Assembly (NCBI RefSeq): GCF_012184415.1
Contig: NZ_VTOX01000006.1
Span: 240,651-304,650, forward strand
Reading direction: 5' to 3'
Source: Ramlibacter lithotrophicus
GTDB lineage: Bacteria > Pseudomonadota > Gammaproteobacteria > Burkholderiales > Burkholderiaceae_C
DNA: 64,000 nucleotides
The translations under genes and the position numbers were made by a program. Below, piece after piece: positions 26,801-34,998 of the stretch (its first letter is position 1; the number at the start of each line of letters is the position of its first letter). The notes beneath the pieces are model-generated. The model was given only the letters and a program-made list of their open reading frames with translations. It was not told the origin of the DNA and did not search any database.

Positions 26801-28387
26801 CTATGCCTTCACGAGATAGTTGCGCATCAGCCCCGAGTCCTCGTGCTCCAGCATGTGGCAGTGGTAGATGAACAGGCCCGGATAATCGTGGAAGCCGACC
26901 AGTACCCGCACACGCTCGCCGGGCATCACCAGCACCGTATCCTTCCAGCCGTCGTCCACCAGGCCCGCCTGCACTGCGCGATAAGCGGGGGCAAAGCGAC
27001 TGGACACTTCCCGTTCGAGCACGCGAAACTGCAGCCCGTGGATGTGCATCGAGTGCGGCATCACCATGCCCATCATGGCCCCCCGGCCCTCGTTGCGGAA
27101 TTCCCAGACCTCGTGCGTTCCCAGCTTCACCGTCTCCTCCGAGCTCGCCTCGAGCATCTCGAAGGAGCGGCCGTTGACGCCCCAGGTCATCATTCCCATG
27201 GTCAGGTCGAACACCTTGGGACGATCGGCGTTGACCGCCATCCCGGGTTGCGGCGCGGGCAGCTGTGAAAGCTGGCGCGGTGGCTGCACCGCCCCTGCAG
27301 CGCCGGCGCTGCGCAGGTCGAACGCGAGCACTGGAAATCGCGCGCCGTCAGGCAGGGCCAGACCTCCCATGCTCATTCCGGGATCGAACTCCAGGCTGTG
27401 CAAGGCAAGCTCGCCGCTGGCGGGCCAGCGGGCGAAATCCACCCAGACCTCGACGCGCTCCGCCGGTCCGAGCATGACGTACGGGCGCTCCTGGGAAGCT
27501 GCAAGCAGACCGCCGTCCGTCGCGAGTACGGTGAGCGGCGAGCCGTCGCTCCAGGCCAGCTTGTAACTGCGCGTATTGGAGCCATTGACGAGGCGCAGCC
27601 GGTAGGGGCGACGTTCCACCCCCAGCGACGGCAGCTGCCGACCATTGACCAGGATCTTCTCACCGAGCACGCCCATCATGCGCGCCATACCGCCGCCCAT
27701 GCCCGAGCCGGTGCCGTCGCGGCCCATCATGCCGCGGCCCATCATCCCGCCGCCACCCATTCCGCCGGAGGGGTAGACGAACCGGTTGTCGCGGTCGAAG
27801 TTGCGGTCTTGCAGCACCAGGGCGACGTCCTGCGCACCACCCGGGAGCGAGAGGGCCTGTTCCTCGTCGTCGGAGATCAGGAGCAGCCCCGCGAGCCCGT
27901 GATACACCTGAAATCCGGTGCGCCCGTGTGGGTGTGCGTGGTACCAGTAAGTGCCAGCGCGATTGACGACCGGGAACTCGTACACGAACCGCTGCCCGGG
28001 CGCCACGGCGTGGCGCGGGTGACCGTCCATGTCGTCCGGCACGTGAAGACCGTGCCAGTGGATCGTGGTCGGCTCGGGCAGGTCGTTGGTGAACTCGACG
28101 CGCAAGCGTTGTCCGCGGCGCACACGAATGGTGGGCCCGAGATAGCCATCGCCCGCCTGCAGCGACTCGGCCTCGCCCTGCAGCAACTTGCCCTCGTAAC
28201 GCCACACGGCGGTGGTGTTTCCCGGCCGCAGGCTCGCGCGGCCGCGCACCGCCCGCAGTTCGACATGCACGCCGGCCGTGGGGCCGGCGGCCTTCGCTGC
28301 CGGCGCCGCAATCCCGAGCTGCGCGAACCCCAGTCCCGCGAGCGCACCCGTGGAGTGCAAGAGAACGCGCCGCCTGTTCTTGTCCAT
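26801..28387 (-). CDS. Multicopper oxidase (CueO/CopA-like), Tat-exported
   Basis: This 528-residue protein starts MDKNRRRVLLHSTGALAGLG, which looks like a twin-arginine signal. The copper-site motifs are in family order: HWHGLH (about residue 112), HAHPHG, HIHGLQF and the C-terminal HCHMLEHED. A Met/Gly-rich loop (GMGGGGMMGRGMMGRDG) lies near residue 210 and could serve cuprous oxidation. Expected role: oxidation of Cu(I) to Cu(II) in the periplasm. Longer upstream readings are not supported because the signal begins here. Confidence 0.9.
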   Translation of the reverse strand: MDKNRRRVLLHSTGALAGLGFAQLGIAAPAAKAAGPTAGVHVELRAVRGRASLRPGNTTAVWRYEGKLLQGEAESLQAGDGYLGPTIRVRRGQRLRVEFTNDLPEPTTIHWHGLHVPDDMDGHPRHAVAPGQRFVYEFPVVNRAGTYWYHAHPHGRTGFQVYHGLAGLLLISDDEEQALSLPGGAQDVALVLQDRNFDRDNRFVYPSGGMGGGGMMGRGMMGRDGTGSGMGGGMARMMGVLGEKILVNGRQLPSLGVERRPYRLRLVNGSNTRSYKLAWSDGSPLTVLATDGGLLAASQERPYVMLGPAERVEVWVDFARWPASGELALHSLEFDPGMSMGGLALPDGARFPVLAFDLRSAGAAGAVQPPRQLSQLPAPQPGMAVNADRPKVFDLTMGMMTWGVNGRSFEMLEASSEETVKLGTHEVWEFRNEGRGAMMGMVMPHSMHIHGLQFRVLEREVSSRFAPAYRAVQAGLVDDGWKDTVLVMPGERVRVLVGFHDYPGLFIYHCHMLEHEDSGLMRNYLVKA

Positions 28388-28413
28388 CACCTTGCCTCCC
28401 GTGGACTCGCCTG

Positions 28414-28533
28414 CTAACAGCCGAATCCACCCATGATCGAGTAGTGCATGACAGCCATGCCCGTTGCCCCGACCAGCGAAATCGCGCCGACGACGGCGAG
28501 CACCCCGACGGCCACCTTGAGTACTGGGTTCAT
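28414..28533 (-). CDS. Very small membrane protein (39 aa) between F510_1955-like gene and multicopper oxidase
   Basis: The frame begins MNPVLKVAVGVLAVVGAISL and ends MGGFGC. It is a single hydrophobic helix with a Met/His-containing end (GMAVMHYSIM). It starts 2 bases after the upstream stop and ends 26 bases before the oxidase, so it sits as a cistron in the operon. Small hydrophobic proteins of this kind are common in cop operons; function is unknown. Confidence 0.55.
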   Translation of the reverse strand: MNPVLKVAVGVLAVVGAISLVGATGMAVMHYSIMGGFGC

Positions 28534-28535
28534 CT

Positions 28536-29438
28536 TCAATGGTCCTGGCCGGTGCCCTGGGCTGCGATCTGCTTCCAAGTACGCCCTCGGTCGGGACTGA
28601 CGAACACGCTGCGCTTGAAGGTGGCCACCGCGACCTCGTGATGGCGCGCCGGGTTCTGCGCGATGTAGGAGATCGCGTCCTCCGACAAGGCGGGCAGGGG
28701 CACTTCCTCGGGCTTGGCTCCTGGCTTGAGCGCGATGCGTGCGAAGCCGGGCCTGCCGGCATGGCTGCTGAACCAGAGGGAGTGCCCGTCCAGGTCGAAA
28801 TGCGTACCGAGCACGCCCTGGACGGCTGTGATGCGCTCGAAGCTCTGGCCGGCGTCACGCGACAGGAACAGGCCTTCCGCGGTGCCAGCCGCGACGACCC
28901 GCGCATCGGACGGGTGCACGGCCAACGTGGCGAGCCGTCCGCGCAGCCCCTTGGCCGCCGCGGCCTGCCACTTCATGCCGTCGTTGAGAGTGAAGTGGAT
29001 CCCGGTCTGACGCATGCGCGAGTTCGTCGCCGGGTTGAACACGTAGATGGTGTTGGTGCCGTGGCTCGCCGTCATCAGATGGAAGTCGGACTCGCCTTCG
29101 AGCCCCAGCTTCCGCCAGGTTCTGCCTCCATCGCGGCTCTTGATCAGCCCGAAGGGGTTGACGAAGCCGGAGCCCGGCGCCGGATGGCCGCTGCTGTACA
29201 GCGCGTCGCGCGTGGCCGCGAAGCCCATGTAGTCGTGCGCGGGCCCCGGCGCCTTGGACCAGCGCCCCTCGGCGTAGATGGCCAGGCCGTGGTGACTGGG
29301 GATCATCAGCTGCTTGCCGTCGGCCGAGTAGGCCAACCCGTGCACGTGCAGGAGGGTCACGGGGTCGGCCTGCACGGCGCCGGCGGGGAGCAGCACGAAG
29401 ATGAGGAGGGCCTGGAGGAGTCGTGTGATGGAGAGCAT
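28536..29438 (-). CDS. Secreted BNR/sialidase-fold repeat protein (F510_1955-like)
   Basis: This 300-residue protein has a signal peptide (LQALLIFVLLPAGAVQAD). Repeated Asp-box motifs indicate a beta-propeller: SRDGGRTWRKLG, SRDAGQSFERI and SPDRGRTWKQIA. Such proteins are annotated as glycosylhydrolase-like, but the fold alone does not show an enzyme. It sits in the copper operon between SCO and the multicopper oxidase, so a role in copper-protein assembly or binding is possible (inference). Confidence 0.75.
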   Translation of the reverse strand: MLSITRLLQALLIFVLLPAGAVQADPVTLLHVHGLAYSADGKQLMIPSHHGLAIYAEGRWSKAPGPAHDYMGFAATRDALYSSGHPAPGSGFVNPFGLIKSRDGGRTWRKLGLEGESDFHLMTASHGTNTIYVFNPATNSRMRQTGIHFTLNDGMKWQAAAAKGLRGRLATLAVHPSDARVVAAGTAEGLFLSRDAGQSFERITAVQGVLGTHFDLDGHSLWFSSHAGRPGFARIALKPGAKPEEVPLPALSEDAISYIAQNPARHHEVAVATFKRSVFVSPDRGRTWKQIAAQGTGQDH

Positions 29439-29476
29439 GTGAATCCTTTGATCAGAGAGCCGCCACAGGGTGGGCG

Positions 29477-30103
29477 TTATTCCTTCAGGAGCAGGGCAAG
29501 GTCGGCGGCCATTTGGTCGACGGTGCGCCCGCTGGTCATGAGCAGCCGCAGTTTTCCGCGGCGGTCGAAGACATAGATCGCACGGGTGTGGTCCACCATG
29601 TAATCGTCGTGAGCGTGTCCGGCTTCAGGCTGGCGCGCCGCGTAGAACGCCTTGAATTCCGCAGCCAGCGCTTTCATCGCGGCGGCGTCGCCACGCAGGC
29701 CCAGGAATGCGGGGTGGAACGCAGTGACATACCGGCCGAGAACCTCGGGGGTGTCGCGTGACGGGTCCACGGTTACGAGGAGCCCCTGGACACGCTCGCC
29801 TTCCTCGCCGAGCTTGCGGATGACCTGAGCCATGTCGGCCATCGTGGTCGGGCAGATGTCCGGGCAGTTGGTGAAACCGAAGAACATCATGACCACCTTG
29901 CCGCGGAAGTCCGTCAGGCTCCTGGGCTGGCCCTTGTGATCGGTGAGATCGAAGTCACGGCCCCACTCCACGGCACTGATGTCGACCGAGTGGAACGGTG
30001 CGGCAGGCGCCTCGGATCGCTGGCCGCAGCCGGCGAGCGCCAGCGCGACGGCCCCGAGCGCCCCCGCCCGTCGCACCACCGCAATATGCCTTTGCCGATT
30101 CAC
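29477..30103 (-). CDS. SCO1/SenC-family copper chaperone lipoprotein
   Basis: This 208-residue protein starts at GTG 30103 (VNRQRHIAVV). A lipobox ALAGC follows a short hydrophobic segment. The thioredoxin-like fold has the SCO copper site: TNCPDICPTT, with both Cys, and the distal His in YMVDHTRAIYVF. SCO proteins deliver copper to cytochrome oxidase or act as periplasmic thiol reductases. It is in the same strand and series as the multicopper oxidase and dsbD. Confidence 0.9.
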   Translation of the reverse strand: MNRQRHIAVVRRAGALGAVALALAGCGQRSEAPAAPFHSVDISAVEWGRDFDLTDHKGQPRSLTDFRGKVVMMFFGFTNCPDICPTTMADMAQVIRKLGEEGERVQGLLVTVDPSRDTPEVLGRYVTAFHPAFLGLRGDAAAMKALAAEFKAFYAARQPEAGHAHDDYMVDHTRAIYVFDRRGKLRLLMTSGRTVDQMAADLALLLKE

Positions 30104-30225
30104 CTTACCGGTACCTCTTCGGAGTGCGCCACTTCGGGCCGGCCGGTCGGTTCCGCCGCCCGGCCAGCGCGGCGATTCAGCTGGGGCGCAGGATCCGCTC
30201 CCGTCAGGCTTTTGCGTCATGACCA

Positions 30226-30330
30226 TCATGAGGACCATGCGCGCGCTTCGGGAAACGCCAGATACGCGATGGCAAGGATGCTGCCGAGAGCGGCAGCGGT
30301 CTTGACCATAATTCTTGGGCTGCAGGACAT
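30226..30330 (-). CDS. Very small membrane protein (34 aa) upstream of SCO
   Basis: The frame reads MSCSPRIMVKTAAALGSILA and ends in PEARAWSS, with one hydrophobic helix. GAGGC lies just upstream of the start. It is in the correct strand and spacing to be a cistron of the copper operon. I do not recognise it. Confidence 0.45.
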   Translation of the reverse strand: MSCSPRIMVKTAAALGSILAIAYLAFPEARAWSS

Positions 30331-30492
30331 CGATTTGCCTCTGGGAATGGATACACACACGTTCGGCGTTGCGGCCGATCGGAAGATGACAAAAAGCTCG
30401 CAGAGCTGCTGCGCCTGTGATGGGCGCGCCACGGAAGGGGCTGCCCACTGCGCCACTCGCTCGAGAGCCCGCGCGGCGGGGCCCCCGCCAGG

Positions 30493-30963
30493 TCAATCCC
30501 GGAAGCAGCAGTGAAGAATCGCGTGCGGCGGCTCGCTCGCGCCCGGTTGGCCGCCGAGGAGCAAGCTCGTCCGGGGTGCTGCCACGGCTTCTTCGGCAGG
30601 AGGAAGCGTGTACATCACCGTCATCAGCGCCGGTGAAACGGTAGGCGCCGGCGTGTAGTCGACAGATTGATTGCCAGCCTGACAGTGCCCCATACACAGG
30701 TTCGGCGATCCCGGATCCATGCCCACGTACCTGTGCTCGCCGCTCGTGTGCAGCCCGTGCGCGGGTCCGTCCGCACCGGTGGTGTCGGACACCATCTCTA
30801 CGCTAGCCGAGGGTTCGTTGTCCGAGTGGTGGGCGCCTGATCGAGACAGGTCCGGACAGGCGTAGGCCGCTACGGAAAGCTGGGCGAACACAAACAGTCC
30901 GATCAGCACTCGGCAGATCAGTCGTTTAAAGGATTGTGTCGCTGAGATCACGTCTTGGTTCAT
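30493..30963 (-). CDS. Secreted Cys/His-containing protein (DUF2946-like), first gene of the SCO-MCO-DsbD series
   Basis: This 156-residue protein has a hydrophobic signal near residues 17-35 (RVLIGLFVFAQLSVAAYACP). Potential metal ligands occur in NLCMGHCQAGN and in the C-terminal PPHAILHCCFRD. The C-terminal pattern resembles small copper-associated DUF2946-type proteins; I am not certain of the family. No Cop-type box was found upstream, unlike most units in this island. Confidence 0.6.
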   Translation of the reverse strand: MNQDVISATQSFKRLICRVLIGLFVFAQLSVAAYACPDLSRSGAHHSDNEPSASVEMVSDTTGADGPAHGLHTSGEHRYVGMDPGSPNLCMGHCQAGNQSVDYTPAPTVSPALMTVMYTLPPAEEAVAAPRTSLLLGGQPGASEPPHAILHCCFRD

Positions 30964-31207
30964 CCAGCCCTCGCGGCCGGTCTGGGTAGTCTACCCCGCG
31001 AAAAATCTCCACACCTCAATACTGGTTGCGTCCCGACTGAGTCAGCCGTTCGACTGGAGTTCCCGCACCTGAAGCTCGTCTGTGCTGTCGCGTTACCAAC
31101 CGTTGGAACGGCGGTGAGCGTCGCCGCGAGGCTGCTACCCACGGTGACGCTGAACTGCCATCGAGCCCACGGTCAAGCACCACGTCTGCTAGCCCGATCC
31201 GGGTTCG

Positions 31208-31236
31208 CTTGTAGCGATCAATGAGGGAAGGCAGCG
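31208..31236 (-). pseudogene. Relic of the 5' end of the nuclease-like gene
   Basis: On the minus strand this reads LPSLIDRYKR. The intact protein at 52262-53539 has LPSLIERYKR near its N-terminus. DNA matches over 29 bases with 3 differences. As in the intact locus, a Cop-type box lies close by (31310). Confidence 0.6.
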
Positions 31237-31309
31237 GTGCTGGATCCAATGCTCCATGAGTGAGGCCCGTCCGAGTCGGCGACGGTCGAAGGTCGGGCGC
31301 CCGCGGTCA

Positions 31310-31363
31310 TGACGTATTGGTAATGCGCGGGTCAGCGTCCTGCGGGGGTGCGGTTCCTACAGT
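31310..31363 (+). promoter_or_regulatory. Cop-type box and promoter of small secreted protein copy 2
   Basis: The core TGACG-TATT-GGTAA lies at 31310-31323, with GGTCAGC at 31330 (+20) and -10 TACAGT at 31358 (+48). The -10 lies in a perfect inverted repeat, CGGTTCCTAC-A-GTAGGAACCG. Confidence 0.8.
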
Positions 31364-31372
31364 AGGAACCGT

Positions 31373-31390
31373 GATGCAAGGGCTTGCATC
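31373..31390 (+). promoter_or_regulatory. Leader hairpin conserved in all four VFVGGE-family genes
   Basis: GATGCAA-GGGC-TTGCATC forms a 7-bp stem just after the predicted transcription start. Copies B and C have the same stem with loop GGGT. Copy 1 (near 8262) keeps GATGCA and TGCATC around a different loop. Confidence 0.6.
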
Positions 31391-31441
31391 GCGCCCAAGC
31401 CCCACAAGGGCCGGCACCGCAAATCGACCAAGGAGTCCACC

Positions 31442-31801
31442 ATGTCCGTTCGCACCAGCACCATCGTCCTGGCCCTCGCCGCCCTGGCGCTTCCCTCGGC
31501 CTTCGCCCAGACCGTCAGCGTCTTCGTAGGCGGCGAGCGCGGCTGGGTCGACCAGCCTGTGCAAAGCAGCCTCACGCGCGAGCAGGTCACCAACGAGTAC
31601 CTGGCGTTCCGCGCCAACCCGGTCGCGCCCGACGGCGGCCAGTTCGTCGGCGGCGAGATGGGCTATGTCTTCCCCGCGCACACGTATGCGCGAGTCAACG
31701 GGCAGTGGGTGTGCACCGACAAGATCGCGCACAACCCGCCGCCCGCGGCCGTGAAGAGCCCGGCCGAGCAGCGTGCCTTCCAGGCGCAGTACCCCGCCTG
31801 A
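31442..31801 (+). CDS. Small secreted protein, VFVGGE family copy 2 (DUF4148-like)
   Basis: This 119-residue protein follows AAGGAGTCCACC. The signal peptide ends at PSAFAQ. The mature chain has VSVFVGGERGWVDQPVQSSL, TREQVTNEYLAFRANPVAPD, FVGGEMGYVFPAHTYARVNG and a C-terminal QAQYPA. A single Cys lies in QWVCTDK. Copies 3 and 4 are nearly identical. Function is unknown; the repeated FVGGE segments and gene amplification under a Cop-type promoter suggest an abundant metal-induced periplasmic protein. Confidence 0.78.
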   Translation: MSVRTSTIVLALAALALPSAFAQTVSVFVGGERGWVDQPVQSSLTREQVTNEYLAFRANPVAPDGGQFVGGEMGYVFPAHTYARVNGQWVCTDKIAHNPPPAAVKSPAEQRAFQAQYPA

Positions 31802-31970
31802 CCGCCAGCCTGCCTCGCCACGGAGAAGGGCCACCGCCCTTCTCCGCAGGACTGCGCAGCGTCGGCCAACCCGCGGTGCCGACACCGTGCATCGCACCGG
31901 CCTCTGACGCACGCGGACCGCCACGGTCGCGGGAGCAGTTGGCGTGAGGGAACCGCCGGGCAGCAGGGAC

Positions 31971-32237
31971 CTATCGGCAGCGCGCGTGCATTTCCTGCAT
32001 GCGCTGGCGCATCTCCGGTGACATGGACTTCATGTGCTCCTGCATGAGCGCCTGCTGCTCCGCGGCGGTTTTGCCCGCCATTTCCTTCTTGTGCATGTCG
32101 CACATCGCGGCCGCATCCATGTCGTGCGAACTCCCATGATCCATGTGTCCGTGGTGGCCTGGCATCGCGCAGCCGGCCAACGCCGCGGCCAGGAACAAGG
32201 GTGCGCCGAACGTCAACAAGAAACGAGGCTTCTTCAT
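31971..32237 (-). CDS. Small Met/His-rich lipoprotein
   Basis: This 88-residue protein has a lipobox (LAAALAGCAMPG), then a metal-ligand-rich segment, GHHGHMDHGSSHDMDAAAMC. A helical stretch follows with Met in regular positions (EHMKSMSPEMRQRMQEMHARC). The composition points to a periplasmic copper- or silver-binding lipoprotein. The start at 32237 follows AGGATCACC. No clear Cop-type box was found upstream. Confidence 0.7.
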   Translation of the reverse strand: MKKPRFLLTFGAPLFLAAALAGCAMPGHHGHMDHGSSHDMDAAAMCDMHKKEMAGKTAAEQQALMQEHMKSMSPEMRQRMQEMHARCR

Positions 32238-32466
32238 GGTGATCCTTCCAGATGTTGGGTGGTGGTAGCCAAAAAAGGAGAGTCGCCGCACTGTACCCGT
32301 CAGGAGAGGCTTGCTTCATTCGGTGTCAGCGCGGGGCTGGCTATCACAATAGTTGCGCCGGCTTCGCTGACCTGGCGGCTAGACGACATGGTACGCCGGC
32401 GAGGCTCGGCGCGGGCAGGTCACCGCAGGCCATTTCATGGCTAAGCCGGCGCTCCCCAGTTCCACA

Positions 32467-32520
32467 TTTCAGAAATGTCATTCATCCGTCCGCGTGCTGT
32501 CACCGCCCGTGTCGATACTT
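32467..32520 (+). promoter_or_regulatory. Cop-type box and promoter of copK copy 3
   Basis: The core TTTCA-GAAA-TGTCA lies at 32467-32480, with CGTCCGC at 32487 (+20) and a -10 GATACT at 32514 (+47). Confidence 0.68.
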
Positions 32521-32573
32521 CACCATGCAGGCATGGATGACCTGCTCCTCGTAACACTCTATTGGAGAGAAAG

Positions 32574-32855
32574 ATGCTCAGCAAGTTGGTGATCACCGCA
32601 GCGATTCTCGGTGCCGGGACCGCAGCCCTCGCGCACGATCTGTCGAACGTCGCAAAAACGGTGCCGCTGCAGGACGGCACGTCCGTCTACATCTTCCAGG
32701 ACGGAAAGATGGCCATGCAGGACAAGTTCGGCCGCAGCGTCTCCATGACGGAGGGCCAGACGATGGTGACGCGTGACGGGCAACTGATCCGGATGGCGGG
32801 CAATGAAACCGCGCGACTCGACTGCATCCGCCGAATGGAAATCGGTGGTGCGTGA
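32574..32855 (+). CDS. copK: CopK-family periplasmic copper-binding protein, copy 3
   Basis: This 93-residue protein starts MLSKLVITAAILGAGTAALA. The mature part keeps the CopK layout (QDGTSVYIFQDGKMAMQDK, MTEGQTMVTRDGQLIRMAG, ARLDCIRR) but is the most divergent of the three. It also has one extra cysteine (LDC) near the end, where the others have LDW. That cysteine could alter metal binding or allow dimerisation. Confidence 0.87.
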   Translation: MLSKLVITAAILGAGTAALAHDLSNVAKTVPLQDGTSVYIFQDGKMAMQDKFGRSVSMTEGQTMVTRDGQLIRMAGNETARLDCIRRMEIGGA

Positions 32856-33062
32856 GTCGCACCCGAGCGCCTGTTCCGGCTCTCGCTTGCGCGAGACTTA
32901 CAGACGTTCGCAACGGCCTGCAAGGCACGCCCCGAAAACAATGGGGCGTGCAATGCCAGCCAATTGGACAAGCGCCCCATTTCAGCGTGCGCTCACACCT
33001 GCCCACGGCGAGGGCGCAGGTACCGAAAAGGGCGGCAGCCTTGATCGCCGCCCGATGCGTGG

Positions 33063-34121
33063 TCAGAAGCTGTGGCGTATGCCCAGATCCAGTCCGCTTG
33101 AGGAAGCGTTCGCCGCCGTGCTCGAACCGTTCAGCGAGGCAGCTGCGCCTCCACTGTTCTCGACGCGGGCCCACGTCGTGTAGAGCGCGGTACGTTTGCT
33201 AAGGTGCTGCACGTAGCCTAGCGCAACCTTCTTGGATTCTGGGTTGCCGGCGGCATCAGTGCTGTAGTCGGAGAGCGCCAGCTTGAACTCACCGCGGCCG
33301 AGCGGTACGACGCCCGCCACTTCCCAACTGCGCCCGCGCAGGGCGCCGCGGCGGTCGCGCCCAATGACGAGGAAGACCTTCGCCACCTTGAAGTTCCAGG
33401 ACCCGCCGATATTCGTCTGGCGTGTGTCGCCACTGGCGTACTCGGTGCGGCCGGTCGCCACGGCCATGTCAAGCGGGCCGCTCGCATATCCGATCCGCAC
33501 GCCGCCGCCATTGCCGTCGTCCTCCGTGGCCGCGCCGTCACGGGAGTTCTCGCCCAAGTAGTACCGCGCGGTGCCGTAAAAGCCTCCGAGACCGGCTGGC
33601 AGGAAATACGCAACGCCGTTGGAAGCGCGCGTAGACGTCACGCCCGTGATGATGGACGAGAGCGTCAACGGCACTCCCACACCGACGTTGCCGAAGGGAT
33701 CGAACAGCAGGTTCAGGTACTGCGGCACATATTCGCGTCCGAGGCGCAGTTCGCCCCAGTTCCTGCCCGTGAGACTCACCGTGGAGCGCCGCGCGAACGT
33801 GAGGCCCTGCGAACCGCTGCTACCCGTCCCCGCTCCACTCGCCTGGTTGTTGGTGTTGGTAGGTCCACCTGCACCGCTGTCGTTGCTCAGCGCTGCCTCA
33901 AGCCAGAACGACGCCGCGAGGCCCCCGCCGAGATCCTCGGAGCCCCGAAAGCCCAGACGCGAGGTGTTCAGTCCTGCGCTGGTGAGTTGGACGGCGTCGG
34001 CGAGGCTGCCACGGCCGATTGCCACTCGCGCGTCCACCACGCCGAACAGCGTGATGGACGGCTGTGCGGACACTGTAACGGCGCTCGCCAGCAGTGCCGC
34101 AGCGAAAAGAGTCTTCTTCAT
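33063..34121 (-). CDS. Gram-negative general porin, copy 1
   Basis: This 352-residue outer-membrane protein starts at 34121 with MKKTLFAAALLASAVTVSAQ. It has the burkholderial porin pattern: SITLFGVVDARVAIGRGS, TSRLGFRGSEDLGGGLAASF, and a C-terminal LDLGIRHSF with terminal Phe for barrel insertion. The second porin at 48867 has the same layout. A Cop-type promoter lies upstream on the minus strand, so porin composition may change under metal stress. Confidence 0.88.
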   Translation of the reverse strand: MKKTLFAAALLASAVTVSAQPSITLFGVVDARVAIGRGSLADAVQLTSAGLNTSRLGFRGSEDLGGGLAASFWLEAALSNDSGAGGPTNTNNQASGAGTGSSGSQGLTFARRSTVSLTGRNWGELRLGREYVPQYLNLLFDPFGNVGVGVPLTLSSIITGVTSTRASNGVAYFLPAGLGGFYGTARYYLGENSRDGAATEDDGNGGGVRIGYASGPLDMAVATGRTEYASGDTRQTNIGGSWNFKVAKVFLVIGRDRRGALRGRSWEVAGVVPLGRGEFKLALSDYSTDAAGNPESKKVALGYVQHLSKRTALYTTWARVENSGGAAASLNGSSTAANASSSGLDLGIRHSF

Positions 34122-34265
34122 CGAAAATTTCTTGTTCAACATATTGATTGGGTATTCATGCAGTGCCAACGCCGAGCCGGCGCGTGAAATAGCTGAGGAT
34201 GATGTATGTGTGAGGTGAGTCTCCTTCTCAATGTTGTCCCGGCTGCAAATCCAGGGACAAGAGCC

Positions 34266-34319
34266 ACCGTAGGAAGCGCTCCCTCTCTGGAAACCGACAG
34301 GAACATTACAAAAATGAAA
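34266..34319 (-). promoter_or_regulatory. Cop-type promoter of porin copy 1
   Basis: On the minus strand the core is TTTCA-TTTT-TGTAA (34319-34306), TGTCGGT is at +20 (34299) and the -10 TACGGT is at +48 (34271-34266). Confidence 0.7.
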
Positions 34320-34473
34320 TCTTCGGCTGCGCGCCGCTGCGCCTTGACGTGCGTCAAGCATTCAAGCGCCGACTCGCTGGCGGCGAGTGGCGCTTCAGCA
34401 ACAGCGGCTGCGCCGCGCACTCCGACGAGCAGGGACCGCCGCGGTGCTTGCTTTGTGTAATGGCTGACGGTCA

Positions 34474-34527
34474 TGACGTACTTGTAATGCGTTGGTCAGC
34501 GTCCTGCGGGGGCGCGCTTCCTACAGT
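34474..34527 (+). promoter_or_regulatory. Cop-type box and promoter of small secreted protein copy 3
   Basis: The core TGACG-TACT-TGTAA lies at 34474-34487, with GGTCAGC at 34494 (+20) and -10 TACAGT at 34522 (+48). Confidence 0.8.
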
Positions 34528-34605
34528 AGGAACCGTGATGCAAGGGTTTGCATCGCGCCCAAGCCCCACAAGGGCCGGCACCGCAAGTCGACCAAGGAGT
34601 CCACC

Positions 34606-34965
34606 ATGTCCGTTCGCACCAGCACCATCGTCCTGGCCCTCGCCGCCCTGGCGCTTCCCTCGGCCTTCGCCCAGACCGTCAGCGTCTTCGTCGGCGGCGA
34701 GCGCGGCTGGGTCGACCAGCCTGTGCAAAGCAGCCTCACGCGCGAGCAGGTCACCAACGAGTACCTGGCCTTCCGCGCCAACCCGGTCGCGCCCGACGGC
34801 GGCCAGTTCGTCGGCGGCGAGATGGGCTACGTCTTCCCCGCGCATACGTATGCGCGAGTCAACGGGCAGTGGGTGTGCACCGACAAGATCGCCCACAACC
34901 CGCCGCCCGCAGCCGTGAAGAGCCCGGCCGAGCAGCGTGCCTTCCAGGCGCAGTACCCCGCCTGA
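34606..34965 (+). CDS. Small secreted protein, VFVGGE family copy 3 (DUF4148-like)
   Basis: This 119-residue protein starts MSVRTSTIVLALAALALPSA. Its translation matches copy 2 by eye. The DNA differs at scattered silent positions, so the copies are either recent or kept similar by gene conversion. Confidence 0.78.
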   Translation: MSVRTSTIVLALAALALPSAFAQTVSVFVGGERGWVDQPVQSSLTREQVTNEYLAFRANPVAPDGGQFVGGEMGYVFPAHTYARVNGQWVCTDKIAHNPPPAAVKSPAEQRAFQAQYPA

Positions 34966-34998
34966 CCGCCAGCCTGCCTCGCCACGCGAAGGGGCCGC

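Larger units (their letters stand above)
31308..31832 (+). repeat. Direct repeat unit A (promoter, leader, small secreted gene)
   Basis: A unit of about 525 bases is nearly identical to units B (34472-34998) and C (38894-39426). It comprises the Cop-type box, -10, hairpin leader, the 119-codon gene and about 30 bases after it. All three are in the same orientation. Units A and B also share further similarity past the gene (near 31855-31900 and 35021-35063). Confidence 0.9.
34472..34998 (+). repeat. Direct repeat unit B
   Basis: Nearly identical to units A (31308) and C (38894), from the Cop-type box through the small secreted gene to the shared CCGCCAGCCTGCCTCGCCAC after the stop. Confidence 0.9.

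Noticed and set aside
28388..28906. Extended N-terminus of the multicopper oxidase
   Set aside because: The upstream part overlaps the small membrane ORF and the end of the BNR-type gene; the twin-arginine signal begins at 28387.
30104..30697. Long N-terminal extension of the SCO protein
   Set aside because: The extension is low-complexity and antisense to other frames; a lipoprotein signal follows GTG 30103.
31840..32320. Cop-type box for the Met/His-rich lipoprotein at 31971
   Set aside because: Only a single GGTCAGC-like half-site (32372-32366, minus strand) was found; the other half-sites are missing and only a weak -10-like GATAGC lies near the expected place.
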